Shown here piece by piece: positions 19,570-31,695 of a stretch of DNA of 64,000 nucleotides (the stretch's first letter is position 1; each line of letters starts with the position of its first letter). Below the pieces are notes generated by a model, which saw only the letters and a list, made by a program, of their open reading frames with translations, was not told the origin of the DNA and did no database searches. Location: assembly GCA_035772735.1 (NCBI GenBank), contig JASDFA010000019.1:92440001-92504000 (forward strand), in the 5' to 3' direction. The stretch comes from Datura wrightii. Its lineage: Eukaryota; Streptophyta; Magnoliopsida; Solanales; Solanaceae. The translations under genes and the position numbers were made by a program.

Positions 19570-22147
19570 TGTTATACCCCGTAGAATTCCCGGCACCTAG
19601 ACGACCTATTCGCACGTTGGTTAAGCATATTTGAAGGCCATACGTGCTGGAGAAAGGCCCGAGAAAAGATCGGACGAGAAACCTATCGAACCATCGCGGA
19701 AGGAGCCGAGGCAGAGCCCCTCCGCGATGGCAGCGTGTCACGGAGGAGAGGCCTCCGCGTTGGCTCCGTGACACGTTGGCCTTGTCCAGGCCCAAGTATA
19801 TAAAGGCCATTTCGGTTTTAAATCATTTAAACACATATTTATTTCCAGAAAACAGAGGGTGAGCGACAAAGAGAAGGTAAGAACGAAGGAAATATTACAA
19901 TTTTTGTCCGATTACGCTGCTAAAGATTGCCCAAATTCAAATTAACTCCAGATATTGAGGTATTTAGCAGCAGAGAGCATTCCTACGGATTCAGTTTCGT
20001 AAAATACGGCCGACGAATCGTCGAGCCACTGAGCTAAGGTAAGTGGAATTGCTCTAAATTAGTGTCTATGTGTTCCTAGCGGTGAAGTGAATATTTCTCC
20101 ATTCTGGACCTCTGAAAAATAGCGAGTTTCTGGCCGTCTTTCGATAAGCCTAAGTTTAGGCTATAAACTATATCGAAAGTGACGTTGCCTTTTAAAATAA
20201 AGTTGTATTTAGTATTAATTGACATATTTATGAATGCAGTTGGGAGAAAATAGCTGAAGTACCAGCCGAGTCTCGTTCGACAGACGAATAGTTCAAGGAT
20301 AAGGTATGTAAAGCCAGTTCCCTCGGCAAGTTAAGTAATATCGGTACAGTATAGTAATTTACAGGCCAGTAGAATGTTCAAAAATCAAGTGTTACGTTTA
20401 TTGTGAATGTTGATACGGTACTAGAAGCATCAAGTTGTAACTTGCGTGAAACTTACTAGTATGACATAGATCCTAACACAAGTGTTAGAAACTGTCCAGC
20501 ATGTTCAGTATGTGATGTAATACGAAATGTTAAGATATTATTTTATTTAGATGAAACCCCGTAAAGCGATGCAATATCCGTAAAACACCTCAGAAATAGA
20601 ATGGCAGGTTAAAATAAAGTTTAGAACGCATGTTAAAAATAGTAAATCACGTTAATACAGAAACTCAGTATGCAGCATAGTTTTCAGCAGAAATACTATC
20701 TTGTATAGCATTCGTCCCAGTACAGTTGGCAGAAGACCAAATATATACATATTTACCAGCCTCAGCATGTATTAAATACGTACAGATTGCTATCACTAGC
20801 TCAGCATGTAATATATACGATACTTTACCCCTATTAGCCTCAGCATGTGAGATATGCAGACAGTATTGCTAGTTGAGACCGTTGTATTATTTGGGGTTGG
20901 AGTACCTAGCATCCATGACTGCCCCAGGGTTGATAGCTGTATCGACTCGTCCGCCAGAGGACGAGGATACGTCGCTCTATGGAGTGGCATGCCGTCCCAC
21001 AGGGGACGAAGATGGGATGCCAGTTTTCCCCATATTATGCCTTGGTCGGCTTTGATACACCCCCGTCGAGCGGATACGCCCGGGTGTTGATTCAGGAGTC
21101 CTTCGGACTCAGGTACAGTTATAGTCAGGGGCTCAGCGAGCCCAAGTGCATACCCAGGGGACCGGCGGGATGCTTATAGCTATTATAGGAGATGGGATGA
21201 CCGGGGTAGGGGTGTAGATTCTGTGTTGGTTGTACCTCCCGGCTTATGGGGGCCGGGTAAGGTTTGTGTGTGCCATGCCATGTTATTTCATGTTATGTCA
21301 TGTTACATTAGATATGAGTAGATCAGCAGTAGAGGGATATGTCTCCAGGTATGACTCCTATCCCATCCAGTATAATTGAGAGAAGGTATGACTTACATTA
21401 TCAGACAAGTTAATATGTTTCTCCCCACTTCAGTTTCATCAGTTACATTGTTGTTTTCAGATTTTGCTTTCAGTTATTGCTTTACATACTCAGTACCAGC
21501 GGTACTGACGCCCGGTGGGCCGCTGCATTACTTACCTGCAGGTACTCATAGACGAGCAGGCGATACTACGTGATTCCTGTCAGCGGTTGAGTATTCAGCT
21601 CCTGTCATCCGGAGACTGAATTCCAGAGGTGCAGTTCAGTTCCTTTTGTTGTATAGTACGGGTAGGTCGGGGCCCTGTCCCGATCATTTCTATTGCTATT
21701 CCTAGAGGCTTGCAGTCTGTATATATCTCCCTGTGGTCAGTTGAGCCGGTCGTGTGAGGCCGTGCAGTTGTATAGCTGTTAGTACTCTTTCTTTCTTTTA
21801 TGATGGTCGTGTGGGGCCATAGTTTGCCAATAGTGGTGACCTTTCCGGTCACGTAGCTTTTTAGTACTTCATGATTGAGTTATAGATAACTAGACAGCAT
21901 GGTGGCCTTGTCGGCCTGCATAGGTTTCCCTGAATTGATATGTTTCTTGTCAGCTGTTAGTACAGGTACATGAGGCTATAGGCCAATGGGCCGGGGGCTG
22001 TGTTTACAACCGTTATATAGCCCTTTGTTCCCAGAAATGTGAGTAGAGCCAGCCAGGCACCAGATGTTCCCAGGCTTAGCAGTCCAGCAGTTCAGGTCCC
22101 AGTAGGGCACCAGGTGCCAGTCATACCCCCCAAGGCGGGGTGTGACA
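19570..22147 (+). repeat. T3 3' LTR (2578 bp, complete)
   Basis: TGTTATACCCC at the start and GGTGTGACA at the end. TATA box at 19797-19806; the 42-bp module at 19734-19775 is unchanged in both arms. Contains a CATGTTAT-rich stretch near 21275-21305. LTR end followed by TATGG. Confidence 0.93.
19734..19775 (+). promoter_or_regulatory. 42-bp palindromic module in T3 3' LTR
   Basis: Second copy of the module at 15582-15623, again with perfect 12-bp arms and CTCCGCG in the centre. Confidence 0.82.
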
Positions 22148-22152
22148 TATGG
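22148..22152. other. T3 right target-site duplication TATGG
   Basis: Identical to 15413-15417, so sequence on the two sides of T3 was contiguous before insertion. Confidence 0.92.
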
Positions 22153-23985
22153 GTTCTTAAGAGACCAAACACTATTGACCACGACTGACACAACGTGTTG
22201 TCGGAGCTGACTACGACTCATTGTCTTAGTCTTTCTGTGGCAAATTTTCTGGTTTTCTTCAGGATTTTTCTTGCAAGGTCTGAGTCTAGTCTAGAGAAAT
22301 TTCCTACTATCACAGCGCAAAAGTTCCTAAGGGTGATCAAGCCTAGAAATTCATCAAGTTCTTCCTCAATTCCTTTGGGCATTCAAGAAGGTTGTGAAAT
22401 TAGAAGTACCCAGGTATGTAGGTTTATGAATGGGTGTATTCATCCACTCCCATGCCCACTTTCCTCTCAAATTCATGGAAATTCTAAGTTGATGAACCTA
22501 TGGGGTTTTAACCCAATTTGTGAGTTTTTTAAGTATCTATCATGGGTATACTCTATGCATGTTTCTAATGTTGAATTATGATTCATGGGCATGTTTTATA
22601 ATGTTTTCAATTACAAATTATGATTTCCAAAGTTTTATAAATATGACGCCGAATTATGAAAGTTCATAGTGATTTGAGGTTGTGATCTATGTTTTCAAGT
22701 TTGATGAGATGTATATGATGAAAGTATGATTTCGAATTACCTATGTTTATATCCATGATTTTGACTATCTAAAATATGTTTAAGTTTGGGCAAGCCCATA
22801 TGATAAAGTATGTTCATGATTTACTCAATTTCATGTTCTTAGCTTACCACATGGTTTTGGAGTCTAGACTCCCACTTTTTAGCTTGTGGTAGGTTTGAGC
22901 CAAGGTTCCTCATGTTATATTTTTAGATTATGTATATCATTTTATGATTCAGCTTCATTACAAGAAGATGGTTTAGCTTCGTTGAAAAGCGATGAAAAGC
23001 ATATGCATGTTTTTGGGAGTAGTGTCTAGCATTGAATTGGCTAAGGGTTCAGTCAACCCTATGCCTCATAACTACGTGCCAACGTATGTTAAGATTATTG
23101 GGATCTCCCTTTTGATCTTTCCCTATCCCCAAGGGGCCTTCAGCTTGATATCGATATCATGGTAGCGCCCTTAGCCCTTGCAAGGCTTTGGATGGCTCTG
23201 CCCACTTGAGTGCGATCGTTGGGACCATGTAAGCTCTGTCATGGTAATGTCGGTTATATGACGAGTCTTCCATTGTTCCTAGTGATTTTAGATATGCACG
23301 TTCATCAGTCATGATATTATGTTCTCAGCAGGTTTGACCCAATGTTCAATTTTACTTATGATTAACAATTTCAGCTTTGGGTCATTTGATTTAGTTATGA
23401 TATTTTGTTACGTTTCAGTCAAGTTTTCAAATACTAGCATGCAAAACCTACTCTTAGAATCTTATGATGAAATGTTTTATGATATGCATGATTTATGATT
23501 TTTACTTACCTAGAGTTTTTACTTACCTTGCATACTCGGTACATTCCATGTATTGACCGTATACTCTATGTTGTATCATTGCATGATATAGGCTCGGATA
23601 TTCAGGCTCAGTCCTGCCATTAGCTAGATCCTCTGAGTTAGCATCTCCCAGCCAGAGTTGGTGAATCCTCATCCTTTGAGGACCCTTTCTTCAGCTTATG
23701 TTCAGTATTTTCAGTTTCAGTCATTACTGAGTTAGTTGGGGTCTTGTCCATCAACTCATCAGTATGTAGAGGGTTATCAGGCATATTATGATTTCAGTTT
23801 CACATTGCTCTTATGTATTCATATATTTGATGTTATCAGATTTTCAGACTTTCATATTTTCATGTTAGACTTTTTGCATTTATATGTTTAGCTTTAGGAG
23901 TCAAATTCATGCCAAGGGTCGACTTGGAGCCTCTCGGGGTTCTTTTCCTGTGTCTCGACCCGGGCCTATGTTCGGGTCGTGCACG
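22153..23985 (+). repeat. T4: plus-strand LTR fragment, Tekay-like family
   Basis: Contains the TGACTCATTG-type motifs near 22175-22225, then CCCAGGTATGTAGG near 22410 as in the T11 LTR near 41757. It ends with CTCGGGGTTC...GTTCGGGTCGTG at 23985, the usual LTR 3' end but lacking ACA. Homologous, inverted, to the T5 LTR (25451-27403), for example the block at 23590-23690. It abuts T5 internal sequence with no primer site between them. No coding sequence. Confidence 0.7.
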
Positions 23986-25241
23986 TAACATACTAGTGAC
24001 TACATCTGGAGAGACCTCCTACTCACGACGAGATGCGAGGGCATAGAACCTGTTCTAGGGTTGGCCACCACCTGCACTAGTGGATGCACCTAGCTGCGAT
24101 GAGCGTGCGGGTGAGGCTGTCGAACTACTGGCAGGGTCTCGGCCTCTACCGTGGCCTTGTCTAGCTGCTGGACAATCTCTGAGCATGTTTCTGGGCTTTG
24201 CACACTGGAAATAAGCTCATGTACCTTCTAAGCACTCACCAGTGTGCCTCCTGCCACACCTGTCACAACTTGGAATGTTGGGCTCTACAGGTCCACCGCC
24301 TTGACCTCGAGAGCCTGACGGTTGTCTCCTCTGGCCGCGCCTAGATCTGAATGGCACAGTCACTACTGACAGTGTCAGGATTGATGATCTCTGATGGGAT
24401 TGCTGATGATGTCCACCACCAGGCCTTTATTGAGGGAACCAAAAACTGTCGGTCTTGGCCCTCTTGGCCTCTCTCTCCCACTTACTCACCTGCATCATCT
24501 CTATCTACTGGGCATACAAGACCAACCAAGAGAAATCCATATCCTAATGAAGCATAGCGGGCCTCCATCCTTTACTAAATAGTCCGCTATTCCATGTACA
24601 AATCTGCTCACTTGAGCCCTCTGATCAACCACCATCTCTGGTGTATATTTGGACAAGCGGGTGAACTCTAAAGCATACTCCTGGGCCATCATGTTGTTCT
24701 GCCTCAGGTTCACAAACTCAACTTCCTTGATTTCCCTAATCTCCTAGGGAAAGAACCGACCCAAGAACGTGGTGAGAAACTTATCCCAACCAATGGGACC
24801 TGCTCCAACTGCTCTACTATCCTTCCACTGTTTGAACCAGATATGGGCAACCCCTTTAAACTTATAAGAGGCTAGGTATGCACACTCCTCCTCTGTCACC
24901 CCCATAATCTAAGTGATCTTCTAGATCTCATCAATAAACTCGTGTGGATCCTCGTCCATCTTCTGTCTGAAGAACTCAGGAGGATTCATCCTAAGAAAGT
25001 CCCTGACTCTTTCCGTTGCCACGTTCGCATTCCGAGGAACATGAACCACCACCTTCTGGTTGGCCTGGGCGATCAATGCCTGTGCCAACATCTGGATGGC
25101 TGCCCTAAACTCAGTATGAGCAACCTACTCGGGCACATGATCCTTGGAGGCTGGTGGGGCTTGTTGGTGCCCATCTTCGTTGCCATCACCATGGCCATTT
25201 CAATATTCATTCCTTCTTCTATTAACTCAGCGAGGAGGCAT
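23986..25241 (-). pseudogene. gag: T5 gag, with five C-to-T-type stops
   Basis: Start ATG at 25241 (MPPR), then a TGA four codons later. The conserved Gag domain is long: RVRDFLRMNPPEFF, ASYKFKGVAHIWFKQWKDSR, VEFVNLRQNNM and EYALEFTRLSKYTPEMV. TGA or TAG interrupts the N-terminal half five times; TAG in EI*KIT*IMG lies where the T11 homologue reads EILKITQVMG. The zinc-knuckle region and start of protease continue to 23986, where the element is cut and joined to T4. No pol follows. Confidence 0.8.
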
Positions 25242-25434
25242 GATTCTGCAAATACATATAGCATGAGTTAGAAGGATAGAGAGACATTTCATCATACGAC
25301 ATAGATCATGAAAGAAGGAAATTTCCTAAAATGTTTCATAGCCTCTTCATCATAAGTGTGGCACGCTTCACACCCATGAAAAATACTGTACTTAACGAGG
25401 CTTTCAGACACCGTGGGACACTTCAAAACCTAAT

Positions 25435-25446
25435 GCTCTAATACCA
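25435..25446 (-). other. T5 primer binding site, initiator tRNA-Met
   Basis: Minus strand TGGTATTAGAGC, one C-to-T difference from the standard site, 4 nt from the LTR at 25451. Confidence 0.85.
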
Positions 25447-25450
25447 AGTT

Positions 25451-27403
25451 TGTCATGACACGAATATAGGGCCGGATCTAGACATGGAACCTAGAATAAT
25501 AAATGGCTTCAAGTTGACTCATGGCATGAATATGACAACTAAAGCTCAACATAATAAATTCAGAAATCTAACATTTGAAATAGCGGAAGTCTGAAAAACT
25601 ATAATATCTGAACAACGGAATACATGACACTAATTCAAAGCAGAATATATACTATGTCTGATAAGCTTCTACAATTTAATGAGTTGATGGGACAAGACTC
25701 GTACTAAATCACTAACAAACTGAAACTGAAAATACTGATTATAAACTGATGAGAATGTCCTCGAAGGATGAGGACTCACCAACAAGCTGAGAGATGCTAA
25801 CTCTGAGGATCTGGCTAATGACGAGACTAAACCGGAACATCCGAGCTTGTATCATGAGTATGCAGTTAGTACTTTGAATGTACTGTGTATGCAAGGAAAG
25901 TAAAACCGCTAAATAAGTAAATCTTAAATCATGCATATCATAAAACATTTCATCATAAGATTCTGAGAGTAAGGCTTGAATCCTATTATCTGAAAACATG
26001 ATTAAGACATAACTTGATATCATAACTGATTCGAATAACCCAAAGCTGAAGTTGATGATCATAAGTAAAACTAAACATTGGGTGAAACCTGTTGATAACA
26101 TAATATCATGAATGATGAACATGCATAGTTGAAATCATGAGGAACAATGGGAGACTTGTAGTTCTGAGACACGGGGTTAACTGAACCCTTAGCCTACTCG
26201 GTGCTAGAAAGTACTCTAAAAAGTATACATATACTCTCCATCGTGTTTCAACGAAGTTGAACCATCATCTTGCGACGAAGCTGAATCATAATAGTACATT
26301 CATAGTCTGAAAACATATCATGAAGAGTCGCGGCTCAAACCATACCACAAGTTGAAAAATGAGTGTCTAGACTCCAAAATCATGGGGTATGCTAATAACA
26401 TGAAATTGAAGTAAATCATGAAACATAGTTGATCATATGAGCTTTACCAAACTTAAAAATGCTTTGAAATAGACTTGATAGTCAAAATTATGCACATAAA
26501 CATGGGTAATTCATAATCATACATTCATAATAGATATCTCATCGTGCTCGAAAACATAGATCATAATCTCAACTTTTCCTAAAAATTACATAATTGGGCA
26601 TCATATTCTTAAAACTTTGAAATCATAAATTATAACCAGAATCAGTAAAAAAACATGCCCATGAATCTAAAAACATCATTAGAAACATGAATAGAACTAA
26701 CCCATGAAAGGTATGTAGAAAATTTCATCAATTGGGTTGAAACCCCATGAAATCACACACCTCGAATTCATGAATTGAGAAGAGAATTGGGCATGAGAGT
26801 GCAGAGAAACTCCCATTTATAACCCTACATACCTGGATAAATTTGATTTTACACCCTTTCTTGATTGCCCAAGAGATTTGGGGAAGAACCTAGGGAATTC
26901 TCAAGCTTAATCTCCAATGGTGCACTCTAATATTGCATGCATGAAATGGGGCTTAGGAATTACGAGATTTAAGTAAATTAAAATGCTTCTAACTGAGCAT
27001 AAAATGATGTAGTTTAAGACCTAAGGGCTTACGAATTACGAAGACACCCTTACTAAAACGCATAAAAAATGGAAACTGTCAGTCACCACGATGACATTAC
27101 AACTCGTGCTAAACTTGACGAGTCGTTGAGTCCCAATCGTTAAGTCTTTTTCCAAAATTCAATCTCCAACTCAGCTCTTGGACACAACAAACTCTACGAG
27201 TCACGGAGTAACATCACGACTCGCGGCTGCCTTTCGTGGTAACCCCCATACCATGAGTTTGCACCAAATTTTTCTCACTTCATGAGTCACTTAATGACTC
27301 GTGATGTCTACCCACTTGTCACTGGATGAATCATCTTGTAACCTAACCTACTTTCTTCGCTTGAACCATCGGGTTTGATCTTAGGGACTTTTGGGGTATT
27401 ATA
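25451..27403 (-). repeat. T5 5' LTR (1953 bp), inserted in T6 3' LTR
   Basis: Plus-strand limits TGTCATGACAC at 25451 and GGGGTATTATA at 27403 (degenerate end). A U3 block at about 27070-27330 has repeated ACTCG and GAGTCG motifs. Right flank 27404 resumes T6 LTR sequence matching 32150 onward. Confidence 0.78.
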
Positions 27404-29841
27404 GTATTGAGAATATGGGAAACGAAATTGGAAATAAGAATATAATATGTATATGAGAAAAATTATACATAAACATGACTGAATGCTTAAGCTGAGGTAA
27501 AGTACAATGGCCCTTTTTCAGATGCATGAGTACCGACACATGATGCTAGTTTTAAAATATTTAATGAAATATAAGTAAATCTAGTTTTAGGGTCATGTAC
27601 ATATACAGAAGTCTAAATCTGAAATCATAAACTAAAAACTCTGAATGATATAACTGTAGTGTGGGAGAGCCTATTAATCGACAAACTCCAATGTAAGCCT
27701 AATGGAGACCGACCTCTAACCCTAGTTGGGAAGGTGTTCATACCTTGCCAAGGGAAGAACCATGACTAGCGTGATATCACCCATAAGCTCAGGGAGTCAA
27801 TCTCAACTAATAACGATTCCTGCATATGCCCATTGAGGTGACGGAGACACTCTTACTGGCGAGGATCCCATATTCCTTGTGCTAAGGGAAATATTCTCTA
27901 CTATTTTGAATCCCTTATCCTACGGTGGCACGTAGTTCTGAGACCTGGGTGTGTGGAACACCGGCCTATTCGGTGCTAAGTTTTACTCCTAACTAAACAT
28001 TAGAATACACATAAGCTGATAATCTGAAGTTGATGTCCTAAGACTAGTCGGAACCACTTTATCTAGAAAGAGTCGAGGGCCCAAAGGACCATGACATACT
28101 GATACTAAGGGCTCATAGCTTATGTTCTAAGAGTAGTTAGGGCTACTTTCTACTAGCAAGAGGTCTGAGAGTCTAAAGAATCATAAGCATGCTGATCATA
28201 CTGAATTCATGAAAATCATTGACTCAAATCATAGTTTAAACCATATGTACTGACATCATAGTAAAGTCATATATATTTCAAAAGGCCCATATTCTCAAAA
28301 ACGGTGCTAAATCATGGATGAGTCTCAAAAATATGCTATCATATCATGGATTAATCATGGATTGGAGAGGGGGAATCATGAACATACATAGCAATTGATC
28401 ATAAGAGCCTTGAAATCATGGATATTATATGTTATTTATCTTGAAAACCTTGAAAAACTAGAAGAAATGAGAGAATTCATACATAGAATTGAAACCCTAA
28501 GACATGTTTTTTTTTCTCTAGGGAGTTGAAAAGTCTAAGGTTCATGAAATAATTGAGACACAAAGGTGAAAGGAAACCCTTGTTAAAGTTCCACTTACAT
28601 TATCCTTGGACTCACAACTATCAACATGAAGCCATAATCCTCTTATAATGTCAATCTGTAATAAATATATGGATAGGAACTACAATCAATAACTTAGCGA
28701 TGAAATTCAAGTCATAGAGGCATTTTGTCGAACACCTGGAGGGCATAGGAAATTCATGCCTCTTATAAGTGGGGTTTCCTAACGCCCATTTCTTTCTAAA
28801 ACCCCTTAATAACAAGAATAAACATTATAAGTCTAATCAAAACAATCACATCCATCCTTAATACCAAAACAACCCCCTAAACTCTAACCGTGGTCATCAC
28901 ATGAACTCATGGCTTCCTAGCACTGTCTCATCAGTACTAACCTTAAAACATACCTAAGGATTAGAAAAAAATACTCATGTAAGGTTTTTGAAGAGTTACT
29001 TACCTTGGAGGAAGTAGGAGTACTCAAGATTTCATGTCTTGGAACTCAGACATTGTCCTTGACCTTGCTAGAGATAGAAAGATGATTTTGATGTTAGAAT
29101 CATGAAGAAATTCATCGATTTATGTTGTCATAGGTTGGAGAATTCTTACCTAGCCTTAGAAGGGTTGAACAGAGTTCTTGGAAATGATACAGTTGATCTG
29201 GAGGTGGAACAATAGCAAAAAAATCATCTAAGGCAACTTTTAAAAGACTTTAAACCCCCATGCGATGCCTATGTGATGTGCCTTCAGTCACCTGACGGAC
29301 GTAAAATTTCACATATCTTTGGGGTGGAAATTTGTGACTTCTGGTTAAGGTTAACAAATCATTCTTTATGGGTTGTTGGGTGGTTGATAGGCCATCACTC
29401 TTGTCATCACACCTGACAGTGCTCCACTAAATTGCTCATAACTTTTCATTCCAAAACTTCAATTGATGCAAGATCGGATGTGGTTGAAAAGAAGACTCAA
29501 AGGGAAACATTTTGATGTATTGAGCCATCCAAAAGTACTTCATAATTTAGGAGTTATGGTTATTTGAAGTTGACCCTTATAAGAACTTATATGAAAACTC
29601 AATGGTTAAAAAGGCTCTCAACTCCACTTTGTGCTAGAGGTTCCCAAGGACCTTAATTCATATCCAATGCACTTCCCACACTTAAGAATTGATCTTAACA
29701 CCTATTTTCCATAAGACATTAGTTGGGTTCGGGTCTATTACGTACCTAGATGGCTTCAAACTTAGCCTGAAAGTTCGAGGCATTAAAATATTTCAACTCA
29801 CGTGTCTTGGGTCTAATATTAAGGACTTTTGGGGTGTTAGA
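27404..29841 (-). repeat. T6 3' LTR, truncated by T5
   Basis: Aligns with about 32150-34582 throughout, for example the runs at 27840-27960 and 32600-32720. Ends GGGGTGTTAGA at 29841, followed by the polypurine tract. No coding sequence. Confidence 0.82.
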
Positions 29842-31695
29842 TTATCTACCCCTTGGGAAAATTTCTCCCTGAATGTAGATTGAGCGTACTGAAATGATAG
29901 AGAAGGAACTGCAATCAAAAATTGAATAATCAAAGGTGAAAGCGAATGGAGTGACCGACTCTTGACTAAGATACATGATTGAACTGAATTCATGAAACAT
30001 CTATGTATGATGTCACATGAAAGGGAATGAGGGACATGAACTTGATATGAAACTAAATACAGTTAAGAAGGGATTATTCCCTCACACTAGAACTGAGCTA
30101 GTGAGGACGGAGTAATAAACCCCAAAACTACTTTCTGATATCTAAATAGATGACATGATAACAAATCTGACTGAGAGTAAGACTGGGATCGTTGTCTGAA
30201 GCGGTTATCTATAATTTTTCAAATCTAAACCTATGAATGAGTAGAGTGTAATGGTGACTGAAACATAAGGGAAAACATCTGAAAAGAAATGGATCGACAT
30301 CCCATAATTACTGCTCCAGAATATTTCACAATTAGGAACTCCAGACTTGACTTGGTCCTTCACCTTATCATCTCCCCCTTAGCTCAAATTCATCATTCTA
30401 ACACTTTGGACCTCTTTTCTAGGCTAGATATAATCACTAACTCTTGTAGGGTCGGAGTATTACTATACATATGAATGCCAAACTCTTCCTTGCCAACTCC
30501 ACTTTAAGTACTAAAACTTATGCTATGGTTTCTTTATTGGGAAACCTCTAACCCCTCTTTAGTCTCTAAAGCTATCACTGGGGGTTTCATAACCTTCCTG
30601 CCTTATCAACCTCATACATCCACTCAATACACGGGACAAAGATTATACTAAGATGCTTAAAATCATATACCTTATTTAAAATTCTCTAGCTTCGACTCCT
30701 TGGGATGCCATATAGTACATACCTCTCATTCTTCACACTTCTCTACTCAAGACTAATAAATGAGGAACACATAGCACTTTAGGAGCTTAGAATCTAGTGT
30801 AAGTAACTGCTACCTTGGTGTATATCTTTCTTTCTGGCATTCAAGGCTCGACTTCACCTACCGACATAGCCTCCAATCACCTATATTTAATCTTTAACTA
30901 ACACATTGACAGGTCCTCATAATCTTCTATTCTAGTTCAAATATGCTCTAAGTCATTTTTACCAACAACTCTCCCTCTAAATAATATTATGGAATCTGCA
31001 AAATACTTATTACTCTTCGGTCAACACCAAGGAACTTATCATCCCATTTCTTACCTTATAGATACATGACCATGGCTACATACTTCCCTCAATCACCATC
31101 TCTATTTTTGACTTCCATACTTCTAGCTTCATATTTTTGGCTCTAGGTTTATGTCACTAATCATGGCTCACACAATCCAAATAACACCATCTCAGGGTTG
31201 ACAATACTACCCAAGCACTTAGAGAACACTCCCTCACTAAGGTGCTCATTTGCATCAAAGTTTCAAAAGAGGGGGTTTTGCGAGCACTTCTTACTATAGG
31301 CTCAACACATGATTCATGAGAATAAGAGTGAATTCTTGTGATGCATTATACTTAACTGTAATAATGGCTCCTCCTAAGCCCTTGCGCGGTTCCTTAACTT
31401 TTTGCTGCCTTTATCTGAGAGCAACTCACTGATAGGATTCTGAGCATTTCTCTTTCTATCATCTCAAAGATGAGGCATAGTCAACGGAATTGGAACATTG
31501 CATGAATCTATAGAAATTTCTTATGGAACAACTCTATTGCATGATAATAAACATGAAAGAAGGGAAGTTTCCTAAAATGTCTCGTAGCCTCTTCCTCATA
31601 AGTATGGCACGCTTCACACCAATAAAAAGACTCTACTTAACGTGGCTTCCAAACACCTTAGGACATTGTTTAACCTAATGCTCTGATACCAACTT
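29842..31695 (-). other. T6 non-coding interior
   Basis: Starts with the polypurine tract (minus strand CCCAAGGGGTAGATAA at 29842-29857) and a decayed version of the stem-loop found in other elements. The rest is AT-rich with no Gag, protease, reverse transcriptase or integrase motif on either strand. The longest frames are under 70 codons. It ends at the primer site. Confidence 0.7.
31680..31691 (-). other. T6 primer binding site, initiator tRNA-Met
   Basis: Minus strand TGGTATCAGAGC, perfect, 4 nt from the LTR at 31696. Confidence 0.9.

Larger units (their letters stand above)
15418..22147 (+). mobile_element. T3: Tekay chromovirus with internal deletion
   Basis: Flanked by perfect 5-bp duplications (TATGG). 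The 3' LTR is complete (19570-22147, 2578 bp); the 5' LTR stops at about 17475 and is fused directly to the RNase H coding region. The rest of the 5' LTR, the primer site, gag, protease and reverse transcriptase are missing. Remaining coding sequence runs through integrase and chromodomain in one frame. LTR divergence over the shared 2058 bp is roughly 50-55 sites, about 2.5%, mostly transitions, so this is among the youngest insertions here. Confidence 0.9.
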
